NCBI GenBank assembly: GCA_027604665.1
Contig: JADGIZ010000492.1
Span: forward strand, 1 to 12,910
Length of the DNA: 12,910 nucleotides
DNA from: Polyrhizophydium stewartii
Lineage: Eukaryota; Chytridiomycota; Chytridiomycetes; Rhizophydiales
Direction: 5' to 3'
Shown here: one piece after another, positions 1-8,717 of the stretch
Layout of the letters: every line of letters starts with the position of its first letter
Position numbering within the stretch: position 1 is the first letter of the stretch
The notes under the pieces: generated by a model
Told to the model about the DNA's origin: nothing
Seen by the model: only the letters and a program-made list of their open reading frames with translations
Databases searched by the model: none
Position numbers and translations under genes: made by a program

Positions 1-2
1 CC

Positions 3-114
3 GTGCTCCTCCGCCCCCCGTTACTGACGCCGCCGTGCCCTGATCTGCACCGCACCGCACCGCCCGCTCTACGCCCGCACCTCCGCTGCTTGCCTCGCGA
101 TCTGCCCCAACCAG
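3..114 (+). other. Probable intron at the left edge, within the tyrosinase gene
   Basis: The tyrosinase reading frame is closed upstream by a TGA at 41-43 and the translation before 115 is not tyrosinase-like, so the exon must start in between. A CAG acceptor at 112-114 leaves a G that completes a split codon just before the Tyr-Trp-Asp-Trp motif. The window opens with CC followed by GTGCTC. If GT at 3-4 is the donor, CC plus G gives Pro, and Pro is usual before YWDW. A CTGAC branch-like site sits at 24-28, rather far from the acceptor. The acceptor is well supported; the donor is a guess because upstream sequence is missing. Confidence 0.55.
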
Positions 115-1612
115 GTACTGGGACTGGAGCGTTGACTCGCAGGCCCCCGAGCGCTCGCCGCTCTGGCGCACCGACGCCTTTGGCGGCAACGGCAACGGCC
201 GCTGCATCTCGTCGGGTCCCTTTGCCAACACCCAGACCTCGATCCCCACGCAGCACTGCGTCACCCGCGCCTGGCGCACCGGCCGCCAGGTCCGCGAGGG
301 CGAGAACGTGGGCAGCATGATGGGCGCCATCTACTCGCCCATGGCCATCCAGTACATTATGCACGACAGTAACACGTACAACGAGTTCCGCGAGGCCCTC
401 GAGTCGCACCCGCACAACATTGTGCACTCGGCCATTGGTGGCGACATGAGCGACCCGCGCCTGTCGACCAACGACCCCATCTTCTACCTGCACCACCGCA
501 ACCTCGACCGCCTCTGGGCGGAGTGGCAGGAGCAGAACCCCAGCCTCGCCAGCACATACGGCGGCAACCGCAACCCGGAGCAGCCCACGGCCAACGACGC
601 GCGCATGACCGACATCATGAACATGTTTGGCCTCGGCGAGTCGTTTGCCGTCCGCGAGATGTTCAGGACCGACGGCGGCGGCGCCAAGGGCCGCATGTGC
701 TTCAAGTACTCCAAGTCGGTGCTGCCCAACGGCTCCACGGCCACCTCCAGGGGCTCCGGCTCCAGCTCCAGCTCCAGCCCCAGCTCTCGCTCTGGCTCCA
801 GCTCCGGCTCGTCGAGCAGCGACGACGCATCCGAGATTTCGAGCGTTGCCTCGGTTGACCCGTCTGACAAGTCCAAGGACAAGCCCAAGTACAAGCCGCA
901 GTCTGACTCGGGCTACTCGAGCGGCTACCAGATGGACGACTACTCGTCCGACTACTCGTCCGACTACTCGTCCGACTACTCATCCGACTACTCCTCTGAC
1001 TACTCCTCGGACTACTCCTCGGACTACTCGTCCGACTACTCGTCCGACTACAGCAGCGGCTACGAGACCGACTCGTATGGCAACGACTACCAGGACAACG
1101 GCTACGGCTACAGCAAGCGCTCGTACAGCCACGCCGAGATGGCCGAGCTTGTCCGCCGCTTCAACGAGCACGACGCCAAGACGCTCTCGAAGCGCGACGG
1201 CTCTGCGCCCGACCATGGCTCGCCCAACAACCGCCGCACGCCCGGCCCGTACGACCGCACCGACTACTACAACATCCGCTACTCGGAGCCGCTCGACGAC
1301 GAGTTCCTGCGCAAGTGGAGGTACTCGGACTACCAGGTTGCCCGCGTCCGCAGCGGCGAGGACCGCATCCGCCGCTTTGTCGACTACGCCAACTCGGCCG
1401 ACGGCTTCGTGTCGCCCGTCTGTCTGGGCGAGTACCACCGCGCCGAGCGCGAGGGCTGGCACGGCGTCACCATCGACGAGCACCAGATCCAGATCACGCT
1501 GCGCAAGCTCATGTGCGACGGCGCCAAGATCAAGATTGGCTCGCTCAAGGACGCCTGGAGCAAGGTCCGCAGCTTCATCGATGGCTTCATCGACTCGCTC
1601 AGCAAGAACTAA
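115..1612 (+). CDS. Tyrosinase (copper oxidase), C-terminal part, with Tyr-rich repeat tail; 5' partial
   Basis: This is a type-3 copper enzyme that oxidises monophenols and diphenols to quinones, used in melanin formation or phenolic cross-linking. The visible part is one long exon of about 498 residues. It opens with YWDW at 116-127, continues through a GPFA segment, and holds the copper-B site: HNIVH at 413-427 and DPIFYLHHRNLDRLW at 473-517, which fits the family signature D-P-x-F-x-x-x-H-x-x-x-D. The copper-A histidines and any signal peptide must lie upstream of the window. After the catalytic core come a Ser-rich linker (about 739-840), ten DYSS repeats (938-1057), two Lys-Arg dibasic sites (1115-1120 and 1190-1195) and a charged C-terminal region of about 130 residues that I do not recognise. 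Fungal tyrosinases are commonly kept latent by a C-terminal extension that is cleaved, so this tail may be regulatory (inference). The stop TAA is at 1610-1612. Confidence 0.9.
938..1057 (+). repeat. In-frame 12-bp minisatellite coding (Asp-Tyr-Ser-Ser)x10
   Basis: Ten consecutive 12-nt units, each reading GAC-TAC plus two Ser codons, are followed by Gly-Tyr. The Ser codons differ between units (TCG-TCC, TCA-TCC, TCC-TCT, TCC-TCG, AGC-AGC), while the protein unit is identical throughout. The array is flanked by looser GY and DY motifs on both sides. Acidic, Tyr-rich and probably disordered. Confidence 0.97.
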
Positions 1613-1969
1613 GCTGGTGCTGGATTCTGTGTCTTATGTTTGTGTCCCCACTCCCTTTTCCCGCCACCACGCCTTGGCATTCCCCCGTGGCCGCCAGGCA
1701 CGTTGGCTTGCACCGCGCGATGCCGTGGTGCTCGGTGCGATGGCTTGGCGCTGCGGTGATGCCAGCGGCGAAATGAAATTCCTTGGATGATGCACGTTGC
1801 GGTTGTGAAGCGGTCCCCGACACCCCGCAGCAGCCCGGCGGCAGTCGTAACGCAGCGGCCTGATCGCAGAGCCGATTTCTTACCAGTCAGCGTTTGAGTC
1901 ACGCCCATTTCAGGGCTGCCGCTGATTTGTTTTGCGCCGCTCGCTGACGGGCTTGCCTGCCCGGGGAAC
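1613..1969. other. Intergenic region between the tyrosinase and CBM-TM-SH3 genes
   Basis: No supportable gene lies here. The stretch should hold the tyrosinase 3' UTR and the promoter and 5' UTR of the next gene. No AATAAA is evident after the tyrosinase stop. A TGAGTCA heptamer at 1895-1901, about 70 bases before the next start codon, matches the Gcn4/AP-1 consensus, but one 7-mer is weak evidence. Confidence 0.5.
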
Positions 1970-3463
1970 ATGCTTCTGGCGAAGGTTCTGGCGGCGACGC
2001 TCGCGCTGGTGCCCGCGGCGACGGCGGCCATCACCGGCACGCCGTGCTCGACCGACAAGGACAAGTTTGCATGCGAGGGCACCGCCTTCCTGTCCTGCGA
2101 CTCGGCCACCCGTGAGTGCCTCTCGCCCGTGTCGCCGACCTGGACCCAGAGCGCCGGCCGCCGTGCCCTGCGCCGGCCCCCGGTGCACCGCACGCAGACC
2201 AGGCCGGCCAGCGCTGTGCAGGCGCTCCCCCTCTGCCGGCGCCTGCATGCCGCCGGCGTGCGGGTTGGACTCGCCGCAGCTCAGTGTCAAGGCTGTCTCG
2301 GACGGCCGCCGACGCCGACCCCGCCCTGTGGCCGCCCCGTCTCGCCCCGCCCCACGGGCGAGGGGCCTTGCGCCGGCGCCAGCTGCAACCACTACTGCAG
2401 CCGCAGCCGCAGCCAGGGCGCGGCCGCTCGCACGACACCCTCCCGAGCGCTGCGGCGCACTTGTGCTGTCAGGCGTGCCGCAGGTGTTGCTGTGTGCCCG
2501 CCCGAGCTGTGCTCGGCAATGGGCTGCCTCGGAAACGGCAGCCCAGCCGTCGAGCGCCGGGGCCTGCTGCGCCTCCTGGCCGCCGGGCTCGACCCCGCCT
2601 GCTGCAGCACCCGCCCGCACCCTCGTCGCCCTCCTCCCGCACGCCGCCGCCGGGCGAACAGCGCCCGCCGTGGTGGCGCAGGTGCTTCCGTGTCCGACTG
2701 ACGCCGCCTGGCTCGCTCGGCTTCCGCCTCATGTGCACACAGGAACTTGGAACCTTCAGAACAACTGCCCCGTCCAGTGCACAGACCCTGCGTCGGGATA
2801 CGCCAGCTTCTGCTACCAGAACAGTCTTCCTGGTGGTGCGGCCGGCTCGTCCTCTCCGCCGGGTTCCACGGGCCAACCCAACTCGCCAACAGGGCAGAAT
2901 GCGTCTGCGACGTCGGCGGGCGGAGCGGCGCCGACGCAGACCTCGGCCACAAACCAGCCCGGCGCGCAGGCAGGCACGTCGTCAGGCGGCGGCATCTCGA
3001 CCGGCGCCATCATCGGCATCTCGATTGGCGCCGTTGCGCTCGCTGCTGTGATCTTCGCCGCCGTCTTTATTCTCATTATCCGACCGCGCCAGTCGCGATC
3101 GAGCGAGTACGGCGTCCCCGGCGCCTCCGCGGCACCTCGCACGTTCCTCAGTCTCGCCCGCCCCAACTCCAAGGAGTCGACGCTCCCCGACGTCGGCACA
3201 ATCCTCGAGAAAAAGTTTGTTGTCACGACCGACTACGAGCCGTCGGCGTCGGACGAGCTTCGCCTCCGCGTCGGCGACTCGATCGTGCTCGATCTGCTCT
3301 TCAACGATGGCTGGGCCAAGGTGGGCTTTCGACTGCGTGCCTGCTTCGCCGCACAATTCGCTGACAATCTTGTTCGTGTGCTGCGCACAATCCGCAGGGC
3401 AAGAACGAAACCACGAGACAAGAGGGCATCCTCCCCGTTGCATGCATCACTCAGATCGACTAA
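1970..3463 (+). CDS. Single-pass membrane protein: signal peptide, CBM19-like Cys module, stalk, TM, cytoplasmic SH3
   Basis: Proposed exons are 1970-2111, 2743-3320 and 3398-3463, giving 261 residues. Residues 1-20 form a hydrophobic signal peptide ending Ala-Thr-Ala-Ala. Six cysteines (26, 35, 43, 56, 60, 71) with Trp50 fall in a spacing like small chitin-binding CBM19 modules. A Ser/Thr/Gly/Gln-rich stalk (about 75-133) leads to one membrane span (about 135-160), then a basic RPRQSR stop-transfer segment. Residues about 205-261 are an SH3 domain: TDYEPSASDELRLRVGD, then GWAK, then EGILPVACI, so the fold closes just before the stop at 3461-3463. The first splice joins c|ga, restoring the Cys-x12-Cys spacing around Trp; the second joins GWAK to GKN in phase 0. 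The design suggests a wall-facing sensor or anchor that recruits Pro-rich partners inside the cell, comparable in layout only to yeast Fus1 or Sho1. The family name of the Cys module is less certain than the SH3 domain. Confidence 0.8.
2112..2742 (+). other. Long (631-nt) intron in the CBM-TM-SH3 gene
   Basis: The donor is GTGAGT at 2112 and the acceptor CACACAG ends at 2742. A CTGAC branch-like site lies at 2698-2702, 41 bases from the acceptor. It is much longer than the other introns in the window (71-209 nt) and very GC-rich. Splicing it out gives an intact six-Cys module without a missing piece, so no extra exon is needed. Even so, all three sense frames are open from about 2116 to 2698. 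Confidence 0.7.
3321..3397 (+). other. Intron inside the SH3 domain
   Basis: A 77-nt phase-0 intron with donor GTGGGC, branch site CTGAC at 3361-3365 and acceptor CCGCAG. Removing it joins the conserved SH3 Trp strand (GWAK) to the closing strand (EGILPVACI). Confidence 0.85.
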
Positions 3464-4652
3464 ACTGCCAGCCCGCCCCCTTGTCTTTACGCTCCGCGCT
3501 CTTTCTTTGCCATCTGGTTTCTATTTTGTTCTGGACTCACCCAGAAGCTGTTGCGCCGTAACCCCGCAGGACGCCGTGGACAGAAGCAGCGTACGCCGCG
3601 CGCCGTGCTCCCCAAAGCGCCATACCCGCTCCATCCATCTCTTCATCTCCCGCACCCAGCGTGCCGGGCGCCGAGCCACTTGCACCACAACAGGTGCTTG
3701 AGCTCGCTCTCTTGCATCTGACTGCTAGGCGAATGCTGACGACGACTCGTGTTTCTCATCCCGACCCCGTGCGTTGGTTTCCTGGCGTTATCGGTGCAAT
3801 CCAAGCATCAATAGTATTTGCCTCATCAACTCGGCAATCCAAACATCAATCGCTTGTTACATTCCTCTTACGCCCCGCCCTCTCTCGACGGCCAGTCCAC
3901 AACTTCTTTGATCTCTCTCCTGTTCCCCTCCGCGGCGCTTCGGCCGCCTCCGTCCGTCTCACAACAGACACGTCCTGTGCCCGCACGCTCTCGTCCACCG
4001 CTCAACCCGGCAGCGGCCTATGCAAACTCTGCCTCTGTTATCCGGCCCTCCCGCCTGGCTCGTCGTCATTCAACCCCTTGTCCTGTTCGGCTGGGGTCCG
4101 CCCTGGCAGACTGTCTCGCGCAATGAACCGCGCACTCTCGCCCCCCCCCCGACCCTGGACGTCGCTGGTCCGGCTGCCGTGTCGTCGACCCACAGTCAGC
4201 GGTACCGGCGGCTGAGCGCAAAGCCATCGGTGCTTCCGCATCTCCATCGTAGCGTTCGGGTGAGCCGATCACTCGCGATCGGCACTTGTGTTTAATAGCC
4301 TGTCACTTCGATTTCTCGAACCCCTGCTTGGTCTTCGAAAACATGGTGGATCGTGATGCGCTCCCGCGGCAGAAGCGCAGCAACTGGTCCTGCAGCTGCC
4401 GACGGATGCGGCGGCGATCCATTGTCCGCGGAGCATCTCCGCCGTCGATCCATCACCAGTGACAACATCTCCGCCGGTGCACCCACGCGACCAACTTCGT
4501 GCCGTTGTCCCACGTGCCCGCCGAACACCGCGCCATCGGTGGCTGTGCCTTGCGCACTCAAAAGCATGCCCAGCTGCCGCGCAACTTGCCGTCAGAGCAG
4601 CCGCTGGCCCGCCCCAGTCGCTCGACCTCCCGCTGGCCGCCGTCCGCCCCCA
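3464..4652. other. Intergenic region of about 1.2 kb
   Basis: I see no gene with recognisable protein features on either strand; the open frames here translate to low-complexity Arg/Pro/Ser-rich text. The part around 3780-3870 is noticeably richer in A and T than the flanks and could be promoter DNA for the downstream transporter. A C10 run lies at 4141-4150. The last 300 bases stay open in the transporter frame back to 4353, but read as a 5' leader. Confidence 0.5.
4141..4150. repeat. C10 homopolymer
   Basis: Ten consecutive C residues in intergenic sequence; a similar C10 lies at 8568-8577. Such runs are prone to sequencing length error but lie outside coding sequence here. Confidence 0.95.
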
Positions 4653-6734
4653 ATGGATTTGATCAAGAACCACTACGGCGCCGTCAAGTACGAGCGCTCG
4701 GAGCGCTGGCTCAAGGCTGAGGAGTACCTTTTCTACTTCCCGCCGCTGCGCTTCAACCGCTTCCTGCTGTTCCCGGCCGCCCTGCTCATCCAGGTGCGCA
4801 GCCCGCTCACGCTCGAGCACCAACCCGCGGCTGCCCAAGCCGCCATCGCGCGAGCTTTGCTGACTCGCGACGGCCTCGCGCCTGCTCGTCGTGCGCCTGT
4901 CCTCCGCAGCTGTCGGTCGGCTCGCTCTACGCCTGGTCCGGCTACAACTTGCCCATCGAGGCCTACATCTACGGCCGCAACGGCGCCGTCGACCGGAACA
5001 TCGCCTCAAATGTCTTCTACGTTGCTGTCGGTAAGTCTGCCCTCTCCCCCTCCAGAGTTGCCCGCGCTGCCTCGGCAGCCCCCGTGCGCCGCCCCCGTGT
5101 CGCCCGCGCCTGTCGCCCGCGCCGCTTGCTGTGCACTGTTGCGCATAAACGCCGGCTTGACACGACGCGGCGGGACTCGGCGTCCAACGCTGTCCACGTG
5201 CAACCCTGGTCCGCCGCCGATCCCATTGCGCCTGCGCAGGCGTGTTCGGTCTCACGGCCGCGCTGCTCGGCCCCTGGCTTGAGCGCCGCGGGCCTATGCT
5301 CGGCTGCCTCGTCGGATCTGTGTTTTTCTACGCCGGCAACCTGCTCGCCGGCCTCGGTGTCTACACGCAGCACATTGAGCTCGTCATCTTCGGATACGGC
5401 GTCATTGGCGGCATCGGCCTCGGCATCGCCTACATTGCGCCTGTCTCGCCGCTGCAAAAGTGGTTCCCCGAGGCACGCGGCATCGCCGCAGGCGTCGCCG
5501 TGTGCGGCTTTGGCGGCGGCTCCATCATCGCACCGTACTCGCAAAAGTTCCTCATTGGCGTCAACTTTGCCAAGACCGGCGAGGTCGGCATTGTCGGCGT
5601 GCCGCTCACGTTCGTCGTTCTCGGCACAATCTACTTTGTCGCCATGACGCTGTCCTCGCTCGTGCTGCGCATGCCGCCGCCGGGCTACACCGTCAAGGGC
5701 ATCACCATCGACACCATCAAGGGCGCTGAGGCATTCGAGGGCAAGCAGCCGTTGGGCGGCCAGCCGACCGTCGTTGTCGTTGACGGCGAAGCCGCCGATG
5801 CTGAAAAGGCTGTGGCCCCTGTCGAGGAGGCCGCGGACACCAGCAAGGGTCAAGTCGACAGCAACGTCTTTGCCATGACGCTCGCAGAGTCGCTCTCGTC
5901 ATCCGAGTACTGGCTCATGTGGTTCATGTTCCTCGGTGCCCAGATCACGGGTCTGCTCATCATCTCCAAGATCCAGTCGATCATTCAGAACCAGTTCAAG
6001 CGCGACGCCGACACGGCCGCGCTCATCAACTCGCTTCTCGGCGGGTCGAACCTGCTCGGCCGTCTCGTGCTGCCGCTCCTGTCCGACGTGCTGCCGCATG
6101 TGTCTGGCGGCGTTGCCGGCCGCAAGAGCATCTTCCTGTTCTCGCTCGTCACGCAGGCCGTCTGCCTCAGCTTCCTGCCCCTGACCATTGACGACCAGCG
6201 CTTTGGCGGCTTCCTCGCATGCGCCTTCATCATTGCCTTCTGCTGTGAGTGCTTGCTGGCTCCTTGGATCTCGAATTAGTGCCGCTGCTGACACTCGCTC
6301 CGCGGCAACCACCAGACGGCGGCGGCTTTGGTGTGATCCCCGCCTTCCTTGCCGACCAGTTCGGTGCCAAGAACGTTGGCGCGACGCACGGCATCATCCT
6401 CATGGCCTGGGCCACCGGCGCCGTCGTGGGCGGTCTCGTCTTCACCGAGGTGCTCAAGAAGCAGCAGGTCAAGTTTGCTCCCAACATTGTGCCCATCTAC
6501 GACCTCAACTTCCGCTGGATCCTCGGCCTCGTGCTCATGGGCTTTGTGCTGTGCATCTTCATCCACACGAACCTGCGCGACCGCCGCATGCCGCACGTCG
6601 AGGGCGAGGTGCTCCGCATCCGCTTCATCAACGGCCGCATGATCCGCTTTTACCGCACGGGCAAGGTCGTCATGCTCAGCAAGGCCGACGAGGACCGTGA
6701 GTGGGCCGAGCACCTGCGCACGCTCGGCCACTGA
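4653..6734 (+). CDS. MFS transporter, oxalate/formate antiporter (OFA) type
   Basis: Proposed exons are 4653-4793, 4910-5030, 5240-6244 and 6316-6734, giving 561 residues with about 12 membrane helices. Plasma membrane or organelle transport of a small carboxylate such as oxalate, formate or another monocarboxylate is the family expectation; the substrate cannot be read from sequence. Diagnostic segments are LSVGSLYAWSGYNLP in the first helix, LLGPWLERRGPMLG as the motif-A-like loop, GIGLGIAYIAPVSPLQKWFP, and CYGGGFGVIPAFLAD at about residue 422, created by splicing t|ac across the third intron. A charged Ala/Glu/Val-rich loop of about 50 residues (about 5725-5870) separates the two halves as usual. 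The C-terminal tail of about 55 residues is basic and cytosolic. The start at 4653 was chosen because the frame upstream turns Pro/Arg-rich and unlike the family. Confidence 0.87.
4794..4909 (+). other. Transporter intron 1
   Basis: A 116-nt phase-0 intron with donor GTGCGC, branch site CTGAC at 4860-4864 and acceptor CCGCAG. It joins LLIQ to LSVGSLYAW within the first helix. Confidence 0.85.
5031..5239 (+). other. Transporter intron 2
   Basis: A 209-nt phase-1 intron with donor GTAAGT and acceptor GCGCAG. A TTGAC at 5157-5161 is the best branch-like site. Splicing g|gc restores Gly in YVAVGVFGLTAALLG. Confidence 0.85.
6245..6315 (+). other. Transporter intron 3
   Basis: A 71-nt phase-1 intron with donor GTGAGT, branch site CTGAC at 6288-6292 and acceptor CCAG. 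Splicing t|ac restores the Tyr of the CYGGGFG signature. Confidence 0.9.
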
Positions 6735-6952
6735 AAGTGAGGCGACTGCCGCAATGTCCAAGGGCTAAAGTGCGCCGAGGCCTGCTTTTTCCAGCCGCTC
6801 CCGCAAGCATGCCCTGTGTGCTGCCTTGTCGCCAAACACACATTCTCCTCATCCATGTCCAATCAACTGCCCCATCAAATGAAACGAATGCTCCAAGTTA
6901 CCATGAGGCGATTGCCCGTGTGAGGCTGATGGGCGAGAGGAAAAGAACGTGT

Positions 6953-6958
6953 TTTATT
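6953..6958 (-). promoter_or_regulatory. AATAAA, possible poly(A) signal overlapping the ankyrin stop codon
   Basis: The minus strand reads CAATAAAAC; the TAA at 6956-6954 is the ankyrin stop codon. If the hexamer is used, the 3' UTR would be only a few tens of bases. It matches the canonical signal exactly, but use is unproven. Confidence 0.4.
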
Positions 6959-8450
6959 GCTGCGCACCAGAGTGGCTGAGAAGCGACGCTTGTGTTGCAA
7001 TGTACTCGTCAAAGATCCGCTGGAATCGCGGGACATGGAACGCACCCGCGACCGCCAAGGCCGCAGCAAAGTCCCATGCAACCGAGTGGACGTGCTTCAA
7101 AAGGAAAGATACAGTTTTCGGCTGCACGCTCCTCACGTAGTATTCCAGTGTGTCCTGGCTGTACGAGCCGGGGTATCTCGCCTCGATCCACTCGACCATC
7201 TCGCTCGAACCAGAGGCCAATATCCCTTGGGCAGCAGCCGTACGGCCCTCCTCGCCTTGCTCGATGAAAAAGACAAGCATGTCGAGCTGGTAGAAGCCAG
7301 CTGCAGAACTGAGATTCGCGCTCCGGAGACTGACAAGCGGCTGCTCGAGGGTCCAGGCAGTGAGGGGGATGTTGTTGGCTTTGATCGCGGCGTTCAAGAA
7401 GTTGTGGTCGGGCCAGATGTCGAGCGCGCCGCAAATGTCCTGGATCTCCACGGCCGTCGTGTTGGTGTCCACCTGGTTCAGAAGAGCACTTCGAACGCTC
7501 TTAATGTAGCCGTGCGGGAACAGGAACACGAGGACGCATAGCGACTTTGCCTTGTCGAAGCCCGCGGAGCCCTTGGTGAACAGCTTTCGGTACCGCTTGT
7601 GCAGGAACATGAGCACGTCGAGGTGGCCATTCTGGGCAGCGCCATAAAGAGCCTTTTCGGTGCAGCCCTCAGTGCGGTTGTCGGCAAGCCAGCGGATAAC
7701 AGCAAGGTGGCCGTTGGTCGCGGCACCGTCCATCGCGAGCTCGGTGCAGCCCTCGGGCCTGTTGGTGTGGATCCACTTGACGAGGTCGAGATTGCCGCTC
7801 TCAGCGGCCAGGTTCATGATGTGGGTGCCCCAGCCTGCATCGTCCGCCGGTGCAGGTGCTGTGGAGGCAGTTCCAGGCACCCTGGTCAGGCTGGACAGCA
7901 CGCCACCAAGCCACCTGAGCGGCGGCGAGCGGGCGTGCAGGCACTGCATCACGGCAAGCTGGCCCGCGCCGGCGGCGGCCTGGGCGAGGAGCGCCAGCTT
8001 CACGTTCGGCTTGCGCTCGTCGAGCACGCTCTCCAGCAGCACAGAGTCGCCCTCCTCGGCAGCAATCATGGCCAGCTGTGCGGGGTCCGAGTCGGCGACC
8101 AGATCGAGCCAGCCGTTGCGGACGGCAATGCGGTCGAGTGTCGACCTCGGCGCCACGCCCGCGAGCCTGAGCTGCTCGTATGCGGCGCGTGTGCGCACCA
8201 GGCGCAGGCAGTCGTTGTTGTCCGGCGCTGGCGGCAGCGTGCCCAGGTCCACCGGCCAGTCCGTCTCGAGGGCCTCTTGCCAAAGCCGACGCTTCAGGAA
8301 GCGCTGCTCGGCCGTCAACAGCTTGCCTGCCTTGAGTCGCCGCAGGAACAGCCGGTTGTAGCCGATGACCATATCCTGAAGCTCGAACGGCAGGCGGTCC
8401 CAGTGAAACGCTGGTGCGGCGGCCTCGTCGCTTTGGGGGGTCTCCGTCAT
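6954..8450 (-). CDS. Ankyrin-repeat protein with F-box-like N-terminus
   Basis: A single uninterrupted exon of 498 residues, the only intronless gene in the window. Residues 14-45 begin FHWDRLPFELQDMVIGYNRL, resembling the short F-box-like start (WDRLP.E...) that I associate with chytrid ankyrin families. Clear ankyrin units lie at about residues 211-290 (DNA 7581-7820): AAESGNLDLVKWIH, NRPEGCTELAMDGAATNGHL and NRTEGCTEKALYGAAQNGHL. Degenerate ankyrin-like helices continue to about residue 475 (for example ASGSSEMVEWIEARYPGS). Likely a protein-interaction adaptor, perhaps substrate-binding if the N-terminus truly binds Skp1 (inference). The start at 8450 was chosen because the in-frame extension to 8711 is Arg/Ala-rich and unlike the family. 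The stop TAA lies inside an AATAAA hexamer. Convergent with the transporter gene, 219 bases apart. Confidence 0.8.
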   Translation of the reverse strand: MTETPQSDEAAAPAFHWDRLPFELQDMVIGYNRLFLRRLKAGKLLTAEQRFLKRRLWQEALETDWPVDLGTLPPAPDNNDCLRLVRTRAAYEQLRLAGVAPRSTLDRIAVRNGWLDLVADSDPAQLAMIAAEEGDSVLLESVLDERKPNVKLALLAQAAAGAGQLAVMQCLHARSPPLRWLGGVLSSLTRVPGTASTAPAPADDAGWGTHIMNLAAESGNLDLVKWIHTNRPEGCTELAMDGAATNGHLAVIRWLADNRTEGCTEKALYGAAQNGHLDVLMFLHKRYRKLFTKGSAGFDKAKSLCVLVFLFPHGYIKSVRSALLNQVDTNTTAVEIQDICGALDIWPDHNFLNAAIKANNIPLTAWTLEQPLVSLRSANLSSAAGFYQLDMLVFFIEQGEEGRTAAAQGILASGSSEMVEWIEARYPGSYSQDTLEYYVRSVQPKTVSFLLKHVHSVAWDFAAALAVAGAFHVPRFQRIFDEYIATQASLLSHSGAQQ

Positions 8451-8717
8451 GATGGGGCGACTTTTGGTTTCTTGCGCCAAGTCAGCAACCACCGATCTCG
8501 GCGGCCTCGAGCCACGTTGTGCACCTCGCATCCACGCAATGCTGCTCGTCGCCGTATCGCCGGACTGCCCCCCCCCCGAGGCAGCTGCGAGTCGGCAAGC
8601 CCAGGCGGCCGTTGCGGTCCCCGCTGCAAGGCGGCCCGCGGGCCAATGAAGAGAAAGCTCCTGCTTGCATCCACTCGGTGTATTCCGTCTGTCTCGCGCA
8701 GCAGCAGCCACCGCCGG
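8451..8717. other. Spacer between the YbaK and ankyrin genes
   Basis: Both flanking genes are on the minus strand, so this holds the YbaK 3' UTR and the ankyrin promoter and leader. It contains a C10 run at 8568-8577 and no supportable gene. Confidence 0.5.

Noticed and set aside
980..1483. Long antisense frames opposite the tyrosinase exon
   Set aside because: Their Val/Ala/Arg-rich text mirrors the codon bias of the sense gene; no independent protein feature is present.
1895..1901. TGAGTCA as a Gcn4/AP-1 site
   Set aside because: A single 7-base match near a start codon is expected by chance too often to be annotated as a regulatory site.
3661..4215. Open frame of 184 codons in the intergenic region
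   Set aside because: Ser/Pro/Arg-rich translation without domain, signal or repeat structure, and a stop-poor GC-rich background makes such frames common.
4353..4652. N-terminal extension of the transporter in the same frame
   Set aside because: The translation is Arg/Pro/Ala-rich and unlike OFA transporters, which begin shortly before the first helix, as from 4653.
8451..8711. Upstream in-frame extension of the ankyrin protein
   Set aside because: Low-complexity translation with no ankyrin or F-box features; the family-like start FHWDRLP follows the ATG at 8450 closely.
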